Of a stretch of DNA of 64,000 bases, positions 1 through 8,356 are shown in pieces. Within the stretch, counting starts at the first letter, position 1, and each line of letters opens with the position of its first letter. A model generated the notes under the pieces. It saw only the letters and a program-made list of their open reading frames with translations. It was not told the origin of the DNA and did not search any database. Source of the stretch: Klebsiella quasivariicola (GTDB taxonomy: Bacteria; Pseudomonadota; Gammaproteobacteria; Enterobacterales; Enterobacteriaceae); assembly GCF_002269255.1 (NCBI RefSeq), contig NZ_CP022823.1:2356001-2420000 (forward strand), written 5' to 3'. The translations under genes were made by a program, and so were the position numbers.

Positions 1-232
1 TACGGTAAGAGTGAGCCTGGTTGTCCAGACGCTGGTTAGCGCGAGCTGCGTCGTCTTTAGCAGCCTGAACGTCGGAACGCATTGCGTTCACGTCGTTGCT
101 CAGCTGGTCAACTTTAGCGTTCAGAGTCTGAACGTCAGAAGACAGCTGATCGATTTTAGCATTGCTGGAGCAACCAGCCAGCAGAGTAGAACCCAGGATT
201 ACCGCGCCCAGTACCAGTTTAGTACGATTCAT
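1..232 (-). CDS. lpp: Major outer membrane (Braun) lipoprotein Lpp, 3' end cut by window edge
   Basis: Reading the minus strand gives MNRTKLVLGAVILG, a lipoprotein signal ending in a LLAGCSS lipobox, then the heptad-repeat helix typical of Lpp and a C-terminus QAHSYR. Only the final residue (normally the Lys that is cross-linked to peptidoglycan) and the stop lie outside the window. The mature protein is a trimeric coiled coil that tethers the outer membrane to murein. The start ATG at 232-230 follows a GAGG Shine-Dalgarno. pykF lies directly upstream on the same strand but is separated by its own terminator. Confidence 0.97.
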   Translation of the reverse strand, partial: MNRTKLVLGAVILGSTLLAGCSSNAKIDQLSSDVQTLNAKVDQLSNDVNAMRSDVQAAKDDAARANQRLDNQAHSYR

Positions 233-276
233 TATTAATACCCTCTAGATTGAGTTAATCTCCATGTAGCGTTACA

Positions 277-306
277 AGTATTACACAAAGTTTTTTGGGA
301 TGAGAA
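277..306 (-). promoter_or_regulatory. lpp promoter
   Basis: On the minus strand a -10 element TAATACT (283-277) lies 17 bases from a -35 TTCTCA (306-301), with a very AT-rich tract just upstream. The arrangement and the following leader match what I recall of the strong E. coli lpp promoter. The rest of the gap 307-480 is AT-rich upstream sequence in which I see no gene. Confidence 0.75.
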
Positions 307-481
307 TATTTTTTTTACCTGAACGCACTTATTTTTGATCGTTCGCTCAAAGAAGCATCGAATTGAACAAAATCGCTGAAAAAGCCGAGTGAAAACAGCG
401 CGCTTCCATCGGATTCATCTTAGATAATCTCTTATTAAATAGTAAATTCCGATTTGCATTTTTAATAGGAAGAGCTAATCA

Positions 482-513
482 ATGAATAAAAAAAGCGCCC
501 CAAGAGGCGCTTT
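482..513 (-). terminator. Intrinsic terminator of pykF
   Basis: An 8-bp perfect stem (AAAGCGCC / GGCGCTTT, 492-499 with 506-513) with a 6-base loop is followed on the minus strand by a TTTTATT tract. It lies 30 bases past the pykF stop and before the lpp promoter. Confidence 0.85.
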
Positions 514-543
514 ATTAAAAAAAACCAATTAACCTGTAAATTA

Positions 544-1956
544 TTACAGCACGTGTACGGAAGCCGTATTAGTGGTACCACTCGGCACTAATGCGCCGGA
601 GACCATCACTACCACGTCGCCTTTACGCGCGAGGCCGCTTTTCAGCGCCAGATCTTTGCCCAGATGATAGAAGTCATCGGTAGAGGCAATCTCTTCCACC
701 AGCTGCGGCACAACGCCTTTGCTCAGCACCAGCTGGCGAGCAGTGGTTTCGTTGGTGGTCAGGGCCAGAATGGTGGCATCCGGGAAGTATTTGCGCACCG
801 CGCGTGCGGATTTACCGCCCTGGGTGGCGACCACGATCAGCGGCGCTTCCAGTTTCTCAGCGGTTTCTACCGCGCCGCGGCACACCGCTTCGGTGATGCG
901 CAGTTTACGGTTGTCGTTGTTGAAGTCCAGACGGCTGGTCATTACGCGGTCGGTACGTTCGCAGATGGTCGCCATGATAGTGACCGCTTCCAGCGGGTAT
1001 TTACCTTTCGCGGATTCGCCGGACAGCATAACCGCATCGGTGCCGTCGAGAATGGCGTTAGCCACGTCGCCGGCTTCAGCGCGGGTCGGACGCGGGTTCT
1101 TGATCATGGAGTCCAGCATCTGGGTGGCGGTGATAACCACTTTACGCGCGCGGATACATTTTTCGATGATCATTTTCTGGGCGAAGATAACTTCTTCAAC
1201 CGGGATCTCAACGCCCATGTCGCCACGAGCTACCATGATGCCGTCAGACGCTTCGAGGATTTCGTCGAAGTTGTTCAGGCCTTCCTGGTTTTCAATTTTG
1301 GAGATGATCTGGATGTTTTCGCCGCCGTGGGCTTTCAGGTGCTCACGGATTTCGACGACGTCAGAACGTTTACGGATGAAGGAGGCCGCGACGAAGTCCA
1401 CGCCTTGTTCGCAACCGAAGATCAGGTCCTGTTTGTCTTTTTCCGCCAGCGCCGGCAGGGCGATGGAGACGCCAGGCAGGTTCACGCCTTTGTTCTCGCC
1501 AAGGTCGCCGTTGTTCAGCACTTTACAGATAACTTTGTTGCCTTCGATAGCCGTCACTTCCATGCCGATCAGACCGTCGTCCACCAGAACGGTGTTGCCG
1601 ACGGTAAGGTCAGAGGTGAAGCCTTCATAGGTTACCGCGACGATTTCGTTATTACCGATGACGGATTTATCGGTGGTGAAGGTGAAGGTCTGGCCGGCTT
1701 TTAGGGAGACGTCATTGCCGCCTTCCAGCTTGATGGTACGAATTTCCGGTCCTTTGGTGTCCAGCAGAATAGCGGCTTTCTTACCGGTTTTGCTCATCAC
1801 ATTGCGCAGATTCTGGATGCGCTGACCGTGTTCCGCATAGTCACCGTGGGAGAAGTTCAGACGCATCACGTTCATGCCGGCTTCCAGCATTTTGGTCAGC
1901 ATCTCTTCAGATTCGGTTTTCGGACCGATGGTGCAAACAATTTTGGTCTTTTTCAT
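544..1956 (-). CDS. pykF: Pyruvate kinase I
   Basis: The 470-residue protein starts MKKTKIVCTIGPKTESEE and has the full pyruvate kinase layout: TIM barrel with inserted B domain and a C-terminal regulatory domain. The active-site signature IISKIENQEGLNNFDEIL and the Mg-binding MVARGDMGVEIP segment are intact, as is MLDSMIKNPRPTRAEAGDVA. It converts phosphoenolpyruvate and ADP to pyruvate and ATP in the cytosol. Length equals that of E. coli PykF, the fructose-1,6-bisphosphate-activated isozyme. A Cra-type operator and a promoter lie 200-240 bases upstream. Confidence 0.98.
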   Translation of the reverse strand: MKKTKIVCTIGPKTESEEMLTKMLEAGMNVMRLNFSHGDYAEHGQRIQNLRNVMSKTGKKAAILLDTKGPEIRTIKLEGGNDVSLKAGQTFTFTTDKSVIGNNEIVAVTYEGFTSDLTVGNTVLVDDGLIGMEVTAIEGNKVICKVLNNGDLGENKGVNLPGVSIALPALAEKDKQDLIFGCEQGVDFVAASFIRKRSDVVEIREHLKAHGGENIQIISKIENQEGLNNFDEILEASDGIMVARGDMGVEIPVEEVIFAQKMIIEKCIRARKVVITATQMLDSMIKNPRPTRAEAGDVANAILDGTDAVMLSGESAKGKYPLEAVTIMATICERTDRVMTSRLDFNNDNRKLRITEAVCRGAVETAEKLEAPLIVVATQGGKSARAVRKYFPDATILALTTNETTARQLVLSKGVVPQLVEEIASTDDFYHLGKDLALKSGLARKGDVVVMVSGALVPSGTTNTASVHVL

Positions 1957-2161
1957 GACAGTTTTAGTCTTTAAGTTGTGAAGGATATGGAATTCGCGCT
2001 CCGCGGGCGCACTGCCGGGGAGCCAAACCTGTATTACGAAAGTTGCTAAGCCACGCCCTAAGGATAGGTGACAACCCCGGAGCGTGCAGAAGAATGTGTG
2101 CTGGCGGTTCAGCCCATGAAATGTGGCAAGGTGTTATGCGTTTTATCATGCAGTCCAATGC

Positions 2162-2177
2162 GCTGAAACCATTCAAG
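2162..2177 (-). promoter_or_regulatory. Cra (FruR) operator of pykF
   Basis: GCTGAAACCATTCAAG is one to two bases from the Cra consensus GCTGAAACGTTTCAAG. It sits just downstream of the proposed pykF start point, where binding would repress transcription until fructose-1-phosphate or fructose-1,6-bisphosphate releases Cra, as known for E. coli pykF. Confidence 0.75.
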
Positions 2178-2192
2178 AAAGAATCGAAGCGC

Positions 2193-2221
2193 ATTATACG
2201 CTGCCGAAATCAAAAAAGAAA
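2193..2221 (-). promoter_or_regulatory. pykF promoter
   Basis: A perfect minus-strand -10 TATAAT occupies 2198-2193; the 17-base-spaced -35 (TTTCTT, 2221-2216) is weak. Transcription would start near 2186, giving a leader of about 230 bases before the pykF ATG. I see no gene in 1957-2461; short open frames there are not convincing. Confidence 0.6.
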
Positions 2222-2461
2222 ATAAAAACCTCGTTTCAAAATATGGACAAAACGCGTAACAAAACCAGCACGATATGCATAAAACTACGCAACACATTTT
2301 TTCATCAGCCGGTATGAAAAGGGACGGCAGAACCGGTTTTTTCCCGCGCCTTGAGCAGATAAAACATGCCTTTGACCACGGCGGCGGGGGATGATTTGCG
2401 TTGCCGAAAAAATCTATCAATAATGAATTGATTGATAATGATAAAATGCGAGCCGAACTCA

Positions 2462-2674
2462 ATGGGAAATAAAGCGAAAGACGACGAGCTGTACCAGGAA
2501 ATGTGCCGCGTGGTGGGCAAAGTGGTACTGGAAATGCGTGACCTGGGCCAGGAGCCGAAACACATTGTCATCGCCGGCGTGCTACGCACCTCGCTGGCGA
2601 ACAGCAAAATTCAGCGTTCGCCGCTTACCGTGGAGGCGATGACCAAAGTCATCCACGCCCTTTCCGGGCACTAA
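2462..2674 (+). CDS. fumD: Fumarase D (YdhZ family)
   Basis: A 70-residue protein beginning MGNKAKDDELYQEMCRVVGKV; it is nearly identical in the N-terminal half to E. coli FumD (YdhZ, 69 aa), which sits beside pykF there too. The family has been reported to have fumarase activity. A longer reading from 2432 is possible, but the MGNKAKDDELY start matches the family. The Shine-Dalgarno is weak. An upstream GATAATGATAA (2434-2444) resembles half of a Fur site; I do not call it. Confidence 0.85.
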   Translation: MGNKAKDDELYQEMCRVVGKVVLEMRDLGQEPKHIVIAGVLRTSLANSKIQRSPLTVEAMTKVIHALSGH

Positions 2675-2691
2675 CGTCTTACGCCTTCGGG

Positions 2692-3330
2692 TCAGGAAAT
2701 CACGAAGCGGACCACCGCCCGGACGGCAATGTCGCAGTGGTGGGCCACCATCGCTTCATCGTCGATGGCCGGCAGCGGGTCGTCAAGATACAGGCTGCTG
2801 AAGGTATAGAAATTCGACACCTGATAGAAGCTGAAGCTGCTGATTAACCGGTGCACATCGCGCGCGTCAAGGCCCGCCTGGAAGACACCCTGCTGCTGGC
2901 CGCGCAGTAAAATATCTTCCAGAATCGACAGGGCGGTACGATTCAGCGGTTTCAGCTCACCCGAGGTTTTTAACCACTTGCCGCGCTGCATATTCTCCAT
3001 GCAAATGACGCGCATATAGTCCGCATGGGTGGCGTGATAGCGCACGCTCCAGCGCACCAGCCGTACCAGCGCCTCCACCGGCGGTACATTCTCCAGCCCC
3101 AGCTGCTGCTCGGTTTCGCGGATCCGCGCATACACATGCTGCAGCACCTCCTGATAGAGCTGCTCTTTGTTTTTAAAGTAGTAGACCACCATGCGTTTAG
3201 TGGTCTGCGCCTCGGTGGCGATCTGCTCCATGCGGGCGCCTGACAGCCCGTGTTCGGCAAAGACGGCGATGGCAGCGCTGAAGATCCGCGCCTTCAGCGA
3301 TTGTGCTTCATCATGAGCAACGACGGTCAT
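2692..3330 (-). CDS. TetR-family transcriptional regulator of the quiC cluster
   Basis: A 212-residue protein with an N-terminal TetR helix-turn-helix (about residues 12-58: IFSAAIAVFAEHGLSGARM ... TTKRMVVYYFKNKEQLY) and a C-terminal helical ligand domain. It starts after a strong AAGGAG. It diverges from quiC, and a motif shared by the quiC and MFS promoters lies in or near the intergenic region. By position it is expected to control the dehydroshikimate/quinate cluster, with a pathway metabolite as ligand; that is inference. Confidence 0.85.
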   Translation of the reverse strand: MTVVAHDEAQSLKARIFSAAIAVFAEHGLSGARMEQIATEAQTTKRMVVYYFKNKEQLYQEVLQHVYARIRETEQQLGLENVPPVEALVRLVRWSVRYHATHADYMRVICMENMQRGKWLKTSGELKPLNRTALSILEDILLRGQQQGVFQAGLDARDVHRLISSFSFYQVSNFYTFSSLYLDDPLPAIDDEAMVAHHCDIAVRAVVRFVIS

Positions 3331-3400
3331 GGCAACTCCTTTTTCTTGGGTGACAAAAAATACACATAATGATCACAATTTAGCAACCTAGTATGGCGTA

Positions 3401-3415
3401 AATGAACCAAATGAT
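3401..3415 (-). promoter_or_regulatory. Putative TetR operator, copy 1 (upstream of quiC)
   Basis: On the minus strand this reads ATCATTTGGTTCATT and matches 13 of 15 bases of a site before the MFS gene (5316-5330). It lies between the divergent TetR and quiC starts, 42 bases before quiC. Confidence 0.45.
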
Positions 3416-3456
3416 ACATAGTCAAGGCTCACGACAGCTGTTGACCCGAGGACCTT

Positions 3457-5310
3457 ATGCTGCGCTCTATCGCCACCGTTTCGATTTCCGGCACTCTGCC
3501 TGAGAAGCTGCACGCTATTGCGGCGGCGGGCTACCAGGGAGTGGAAATTTTCGAAAACGATCTGCTCTATTATACGGGGACGCCGGCGCAAATCCGCCAG
3601 CTGGCCGCTGATTTAGGGTTAAAAATCACGCTTTTTCAACCCTTTCGCGACTTCGAAGGCGCCAGCCGGGCGCAGTTTGCGGCCAATATGGCCCGCGCCC
3701 GACGCAAATTTGCCCTGATGCATGAGCTGGGCTGCGACACGCTGCTGCTGTGCAGTAACGTGCAGCCGGACTGCTCGGCGGACAGCGAATTGCAGGTTGC
3801 GGACCTGCGGGCGCTGGCGACCCTGGCGGAGGAAGAGGGGATCGCTATCGGCTACGAGGCGCTGGCCTGGGGAACCCATGTGAACCGCTGGCAGCAGGCC
3901 TGGGATCGGGTGCAGCAGGTCAACAGTCCGGCGCTGGGCCTGGTGCTCGACAGTTTTCACATTCTGGCCCGCGGCGACACGCTGGACGCGTTGCCGACGG
4001 TGCCGGTGGAAAAAATCACCTTCGTACAACTTGCTGATGCGCCATACATGAAAATGGATCTGCTGGAGTGGAGCCGCCACTTTCGCTGCTTCCCCGGACA
4101 GGGCGAGCTGCCGCTGGAGGCGTTTGCCGAGCAGGTAACCCGCTGTGGCTACCGCGGCCCCTGGTCGCTGGAGATCTTCAACGACGGATTTCGCGCCTCG
4201 CCGAACGGCGCGACGGCCAAAGACGGCTACCGTTCGCTGCTGTGGCTGGAAGAGCAGACCCGCCGCCGGCTTCCGGCGTGCGATGCCGACCTGTTTTCAC
4301 CGCCGCCGCTGCCGGTCTATCACCGGCTGGAGTTTATCGAGTTTGCCGCCAGCGCCGCCGAGGCGCAGCGCCTCGGGCAGCACCTGCAGGGGCTGGGTTT
4401 TCAGCACGAGGGAAGCCACCGTTCCAAGCAGGTGACGCTGTGGCGCAACGGTGGCGCGCGGGTCGTTATCAACCATCAGCCCCACAGCTGGGCCGATCAC
4501 TTTTATCAACGCCACGGGGTATCGCTCTGCGCGATGGCGCTACGCGTCGAGCACAGCGCGCCGATTGTCGCCCGCGCCCGCGCGCTGGGGTACGCCACCT
4601 GGCAGGGCGACGCCGGGCCGAACGAAACGCCGATCCCGGCGATTTGCGCCCCCGACGGCAGCCTTATCTATCTCATTGACGCCGGGGAGGCGATCTACGA
4701 GCGCGACTTTCACCTGCGTGACGGGTTGACGATGCGCGAGGATTATCTCGGCATTGACCATCTGGCGCTGGGGATGGAAGCCGACAGCCGCGACAACTGG
4801 GTGATGTTCTTCCGCACTGTATTTGGTTTTACCCTTGAACATGAACAAACGCTGCCGGACCCGTATGGACTAGTACGCAGCCTGGCGGTGCGCAGTCCGC
4901 AGGGCGATATCCGCCTGGCGCTGAATATTTCCCAGAGCCGGGCGACGCAGATCGCCCGCTCGGTCGCCTGCTATCAGGGCGCGGGGCTGCAGCATGCGGC
5001 CTTTGCCTGTCGCGACCTGCAGAACACCTGCGATCAGCTTACCGAGATTGCCCGCTATGCGCTGCCGATCCCGGCTAATTACTATGATGATCTCCTGGCG
5101 CGCTTTGGCGGCGAGCTGGACGTCGCGCAGCTTCAGCGCCAGCAGCTTCTCTATGACCGCGATCCGCAGGGCGGGGATTTCCTGCATCTTTACACCCGGC
5201 CCTTTACCGCCGGGCGCTTTTTCTTTGAGTTAACCGAACGGCGGGCTGGCTACGCGCTCTATGGCGCGGCGAACGCAGCCGTTCGTCTGGCGGCGATGCA
5301 GTATTGTTAG
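3457..5310 (+). CDS. quiC: 3-dehydroshikimate dehydratase (QuiC), two-domain type with C-terminal HPPD-like domain
   Basis: 617 residues. The N-terminal domain (about 1-280) is an AP-endonuclease-2/xylose-isomerase-like TIM barrel; the C-terminal domain (about 290-617) is a vicinal-oxygen-chelate fold like 4-hydroxyphenylpyruvate dioxygenase. E134, D165, Q191 and E239 fall at the positions I recall for the metal ligands of Pseudomonas putida QuiC1. The C-terminal domain keeps an HHE-type triad (H435, H513, E591). The enzyme dehydrates 3-dehydroshikimate to protocatechuate. It is followed by a transporter and a shikimate dehydrogenase-like gene. No pca ring-cleavage genes are in the window, so protocatechuate must be used elsewhere. 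Confidence 0.88.
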   Translation: MLRSIATVSISGTLPEKLHAIAAAGYQGVEIFENDLLYYTGTPAQIRQLAADLGLKITLFQPFRDFEGASRAQFAANMARARRKFALMHELGCDTLLLCSNVQPDCSADSELQVADLRALATLAEEEGIAIGYEALAWGTHVNRWQQAWDRVQQVNSPALGLVLDSFHILARGDTLDALPTVPVEKITFVQLADAPYMKMDLLEWSRHFRCFPGQGELPLEAFAEQVTRCGYRGPWSLEIFNDGFRASPNGATAKDGYRSLLWLEEQTRRRLPACDADLFSPPPLPVYHRLEFIEFAASAAEAQRLGQHLQGLGFQHEGSHRSKQVTLWRNGGARVVINHQPHSWADHFYQRHGVSLCAMALRVEHSAPIVARARALGYATWQGDAGPNETPIPAICAPDGSLIYLIDAGEAIYERDFHLRDGLTMREDYLGIDHLALGMEADSRDNWVMFFRTVFGFTLEHEQTLPDPYGLVRSLAVRSPQGDIRLALNISQSRATQIARSVACYQGAGLQHAAFACRDLQNTCDQLTEIARYALPIPANYYDDLLARFGGELDVAQLQRQQLLYDRDPQGGDFLHLYTRPFTAGRFFFELTERRAGYALYGAANAAVRLAAMQYC

Positions 5311-5315
5311 CCTGA

Positions 5316-5330
5316 ATCAAATGGTTCATT
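5316..5330 (+). promoter_or_regulatory. Putative TetR operator, copy 2 (upstream of MFS gene)
   Basis: ATCAAATGGTTCATT matches the quiC-promoter site in 13 of 15 positions. It lies in the 71-base gap between quiC and the transporter gene, suggesting a second regulated promoter for the downstream genes. Confidence 0.45.
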
Positions 5331-5381
5331 ATGCGTTAAACACAATAACAACACCCTCTGTACCCGAGACAGGAACCGACT

Positions 5382-6704
5382 ATGAGCTCATATAGCCCAA
5401 ATCCGACGGCTGCCGCCCAGCCCGCCGTCACCGCGCGTCGCTCCCGGCGGCGCATTGGCATCCTTGCGCTGTTGGCCGTGGGGACCATGATTAACTATCT
5501 CGATCGCACCGTGCTGGGGATCGCCGCCCCAAAGCTCACCGGTGAGCTGGGGATCGACCCGGCAATCATGGGTATCCTCTTCTCCGCCTTCGCCTGGACT
5601 TACGCCCTGGCGCAAATCCCCGGCGGGCTGTTTCTTGACCGTTTTGGCAACAAAGTGACCTACTTTTTGTCGCTGACCCTGTGGTCGCTGTTTACCCTGT
5701 TTCACGGCATGGCGGTGGGGCTGAAGACGCTGCTGCTGTGCCGCTTCGGGCTCGGCATCAGCGAAGCGCCGTGCTTTCCGGTCAACAGCCGGGTGGTCAG
5801 CGCCTGGTTCCCACAACAGGAGCGAGCAAAGGCCACGGCGGTCTACACCGTGGGGGAGTATCTCGGGCTGGCCTGCTTTGCGCCGCTGCTGTTCTGGATC
5901 ATGGACGGCTTTGGCTGGCGGGTGCTGTTCGTCAGCGTCGGCGCGGTCGGTATTCTGTTTGCCCTGGTGTGGTGGCGCTGCTATCGCGAACCGCATGAAG
6001 ATCCGCGCCTCAGCCAGCAGGAGCGTGAGCATATCGAAAACGGCGGCGGCCTGAGCGCGCCAACGGACCAGCAGGTGGCGTTCAGCTGGCCGCTGGTCCG
6101 CCAGCTGCTGAGTAAACGGCAGATCATCGGCGCCAGCATCGGCCAGTTTGCCGGCAATACCGTGCTGGTGTTCTTTCTCACCTGGTTCCCGACCTGGCTG
6201 GCCACCGAGCGGCATATGCCGTGGCTGAAGGTCGGCTTCTTCTCCATCCTGCCGTTTGTCGCCGCCGCCGGCGGGGTGATGTTTGGCGGCTGGATCTCCG
6301 ACAAACTGCTCAAGGCCACCGGGTCGGCCAACCTCGGCCGTAAACTGCCGATCGTCGCCGGCCTGCTGATGGCCAGCTGCATCATTACCGCCAACTGGCT
6401 GCAGAGCGATCTGGCGGTGATCCTGGTGATGTCATTTGCCTTTTTCGGCCAGGGGATGGTGGGCCTTGGCTGGACGCTGATCTCCGATATCGCTCCGAAG
6501 GGGCTGGGCGGCCTGACCGGCGGTCTGTTTAACTTCTGCGCCAACCTCGCGGGGATCCTGACCCCGCTGGTGATCGGCTTTATCGTTGCCGGGTTCGGCA
6601 ATTTTTTCTACGCGTTGATCTACATCGGCGGCGCCGCGCTGCTGGGCGTGGTGGCCTATCTGTTTATCCTCGGCGACGTCAAACGTATTGAGTTATCGCA
6701 GTAA
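5382..6704 (+). CDS. MFS transporter, probably for shikimate/quinate or a related hydroaromatic acid
   Basis: 440 residues with about 12 membrane segments and the MFS loop-2-3 motif form GGLFLDRFGNK. The start MINYLDRTVLGIAAPKL after a cytosolic N-terminus is typical of the anion:cation symporter family (phthalate/glucarate-type). AGGAA precedes the ATG. It sits between quiC and a shikimate dehydrogenase-like gene, 15 bases before the latter. The substrate is inferred from context only. Confidence 0.82.
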   Translation: MSSYSPNPTAAAQPAVTARRSRRRIGILALLAVGTMINYLDRTVLGIAAPKLTGELGIDPAIMGILFSAFAWTYALAQIPGGLFLDRFGNKVTYFLSLTLWSLFTLFHGMAVGLKTLLLCRFGLGISEAPCFPVNSRVVSAWFPQQERAKATAVYTVGEYLGLACFAPLLFWIMDGFGWRVLFVSVGAVGILFALVWWRCYREPHEDPRLSQQEREHIENGGGLSAPTDQQVAFSWPLVRQLLSKRQIIGASIGQFAGNTVLVFFLTWFPTWLATERHMPWLKVGFFSILPFVAAAGGVMFGGWISDKLLKATGSANLGRKLPIVAGLLMASCIITANWLQSDLAVILVMSFAFFGQGMVGLGWTLISDIAPKGLGGLTGGLFNFCANLAGILTPLVIGFIVAGFGNFFYALIYIGGAALLGVVAYLFILGDVKRIELSQ

Positions 6705-6719
6705 GCAAAGGAGCAAGGC

Positions 6720-7556
6720 ATGGTGATTAGTGGGAATACGCGGCTGATAGCGCACCTTGGCTATCCGACCGCCAGTTTTAAGGCGCCGATGATCTATAAC
6801 CCATGGTTCGTTGACCAGCAGGTGGACGTGAAGGTGGTGCCGATGGGGGTCAGGCCGGAGGACTACGCCGCGTTTATTCCGCCGCTGTTTACGATGACCA
6901 ACATCATCGGCGCGCTGGTGACGATGCCGCATAAAATCGCCACCTGCGATCTGGTGCAGCGCCTGAGCCCGACGGCGGCCATCGCAGGCGCCTGCAACGC
7001 CATCCGTCTCGAGGCCGACGGCAGCCTGAGCGGAGACATGTTCGATGGCGAGGGATTTGTGCTGGGCCTGCGTCGTAAAGGGTTTAACCCGCAGGGGACG
7101 CGGGCGCTGGTGGTCGGTAGCGGCGGGGTGGGGTCGGCTATCGCCGCCTCCCTCGCAGCGGCAGGGGTCAGCGCCCTGACGCTGTACGACACCCGTCCTG
7201 AGGTGGCGCACGCCCTCGCCGGTCGGCTGCTCCAGCACTATCCGCAGCTCGATATCACCCTGATGCAGCCCGATCCTGCCGGACACGAGCTGGTGGTCAA
7301 CGCCACCCCGCTGGGGATGAAGGCCAGCGATCCGCTACCGCTGGACGTCGACCGTCTGGCGCCGGGCACCTGGGTGGGAGAGGTGGTGATGACCCAGGAG
7401 TACACTCCACTGCTGCGGGCCGCTCAGGCGCGGCAGTGCCCTATCCAGCGCGGGACCGACATGCTGTTTGAAATGATCCCCGCCTATTTGCGCTTTTTCG
7501 ACCTGCCGGTAGCCACCCCCGAGCAGCTGCGGGCCCTGGCAGAAATTCGCTACTGA
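6720..7556 (+). CDS. Shikimate/quinate dehydrogenase family protein
   Basis: 278 residues. The N-terminal substrate domain carries TMPHK with the catalytic Lys (K72) and GDMFDGEGF with the catalytic Asp (D109); the usual NTDG is MFDG here. The NAD(P) domain has VGSGGVGSA. It starts after AAGGAG right behind the transporter. The family interconverts shikimate and 3-dehydroshikimate, or quinate and dehydroquinate. Here it would feed dehydroshikimate to QuiC. It is not the housekeeping aroE by context. Cofactor and exact substrate cannot be told from sequence. Confidence 0.83.
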   Translation: MVISGNTRLIAHLGYPTASFKAPMIYNPWFVDQQVDVKVVPMGVRPEDYAAFIPPLFTMTNIIGALVTMPHKIATCDLVQRLSPTAAIAGACNAIRLEADGSLSGDMFDGEGFVLGLRRKGFNPQGTRALVVGSGGVGSAIAASLAAAGVSALTLYDTRPEVAHALAGRLLQHYPQLDITLMQPDPAGHELVVNATPLGMKASDPLPLDVDRLAPGTWVGEVVMTQEYTPLLRAAQARQCPIQRGTDMLFEMIPAYLRFFDLPVATPEQLRALAEIRY

Positions 7557-7581
7557 CGCGCCGTCAATCCGGGTAATATAG

Positions 7582-7605
7582 CGCTATATTATCCGGTTTA
7601 TAGCG
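7582..7605 (+). promoter_or_regulatory. ModE-like box before the ModA-like gene
   Basis: CGCTATAT-N8-TTATAGCG, 24 bases, has the half-site spacing of the E. coli modA operator (CGTTATAT-N8-ACATAACG). It overlaps a TATATT that could be a -10 and ends 8 bases before the ATG. ModE bound to molybdate would repress. Confidence 0.65.
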
Positions 7606-7612
7606 ACATCCT

Positions 7613-8356
7613 ATGACAAACACCTCTCTCACGCTGCTGGCGGCGGGAAGCCTGAGAAGCGCTTTCCTGCCGCTGGTGGCGCACTTTCAGCAGCATACTG
7701 GCCTGGCGGTCGATGCGCAGTTTGGCCCTGCCGGCCTGCTGCGCGAGCGAATCGAAGCCGGGGCGCCATGCGCGGTTTTTGCGTCCGCTAACGCGGCGCA
7801 CCCGCAGGCGCTGCTGCAGGCGGGTCTGGCGCAGGAATGCCAGGGATTTGCCGGCAACCAGCTGATGCTGACCGCCCGGCGCTCACCGGACAACGATGGC
7901 CTGGACTGGCTGACGCTGCTCAGCACGCCCCGCCTGCGGCTGGCCACCTCTACGCCGGGCTGCGATCCGTCGGGAGATTATACCTGGCAGCTGTTCGCCC
8001 AAATTGAGGCACGCCACCCTGGGTTGGGCAATGCGATAGCCGGGCGGGCGCAGCCGCTGGTCGGCGGCAGAGACGCACTGAGCGTGCCGCCGGGAGAGAT
8101 AGCCGGCGCGTGGCTTATTCGTCAGAATCTGGCGGATCTGTTTATCGGCTATGCGCACTATGGCCCCGCGCTGGCCGCCTGCGACGATCTGCGTACCCTG
8201 ACTATCCCGGCACCGTGGAATATTCGCTGTGATTACCAGCTGGCGCGCCTCAGCGCTGACCCCGCCGCGCTGGCCCTGTATCGCTTTATCCTCGGCGACG
8301 TTGGCCAGGCCTGTCTCCGGCAGGCGGGTTTTATGCCGTTCAGCGACGCAGCGTAA
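7613..8356 (+). CDS. ModA-like molybdate/tungstate-binding-fold protein without signal peptide
   Basis: 247 residues. The sequence LTLLAAGSLRSAF aligns with the first strand of mature ModA (ITVFAAASLTNAL), and GLLRERIEAGAPCAVFASA matches the ModA oxyanion-pocket region. No signal peptide precedes it, and an in-frame TAG at 7601-7603 rules out a longer N-terminus, so the product should stay in the cytosol unless exported otherwise. No Shine-Dalgarno is visible. The C-terminus overlaps the convergent ATPase gene by 17 bases. The ModE-like box upstream supports a role with molybdate or tungstate; storage, sensing or import partner are all possible. Confidence 0.75.
   Translation: MTNTSLTLLAAGSLRSAFLPLVAHFQQHTGLAVDAQFGPAGLLRERIEAGAPCAVFASANAAHPQALLQAGLAQECQGFAGNQLMLTARRSPDNDGLDWLTLLSTPRLRLATSTPGCDPSGDYTWQLFAQIEARHPGLGNAIAGRAQPLVGGRDALSVPPGEIAGAWLIRQNLADLFIGYAHYGPALAACDDLRTLTIPAPWNIRCDYQLARLSADPAALALYRFILGDVGQACLRQAGFMPFSDAA

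Noticed and set aside
664..1704. Long plus-strand open frames opposite pykF
   Set aside because: Antisense shadows of a highly conserved gene; no ribosome site and composition typical of opposite-strand reading.
2434..2452. Fur box before fumD
   Set aside because: Only the first 11 bases (GATAATGATAA) match; the second half has no similarity.
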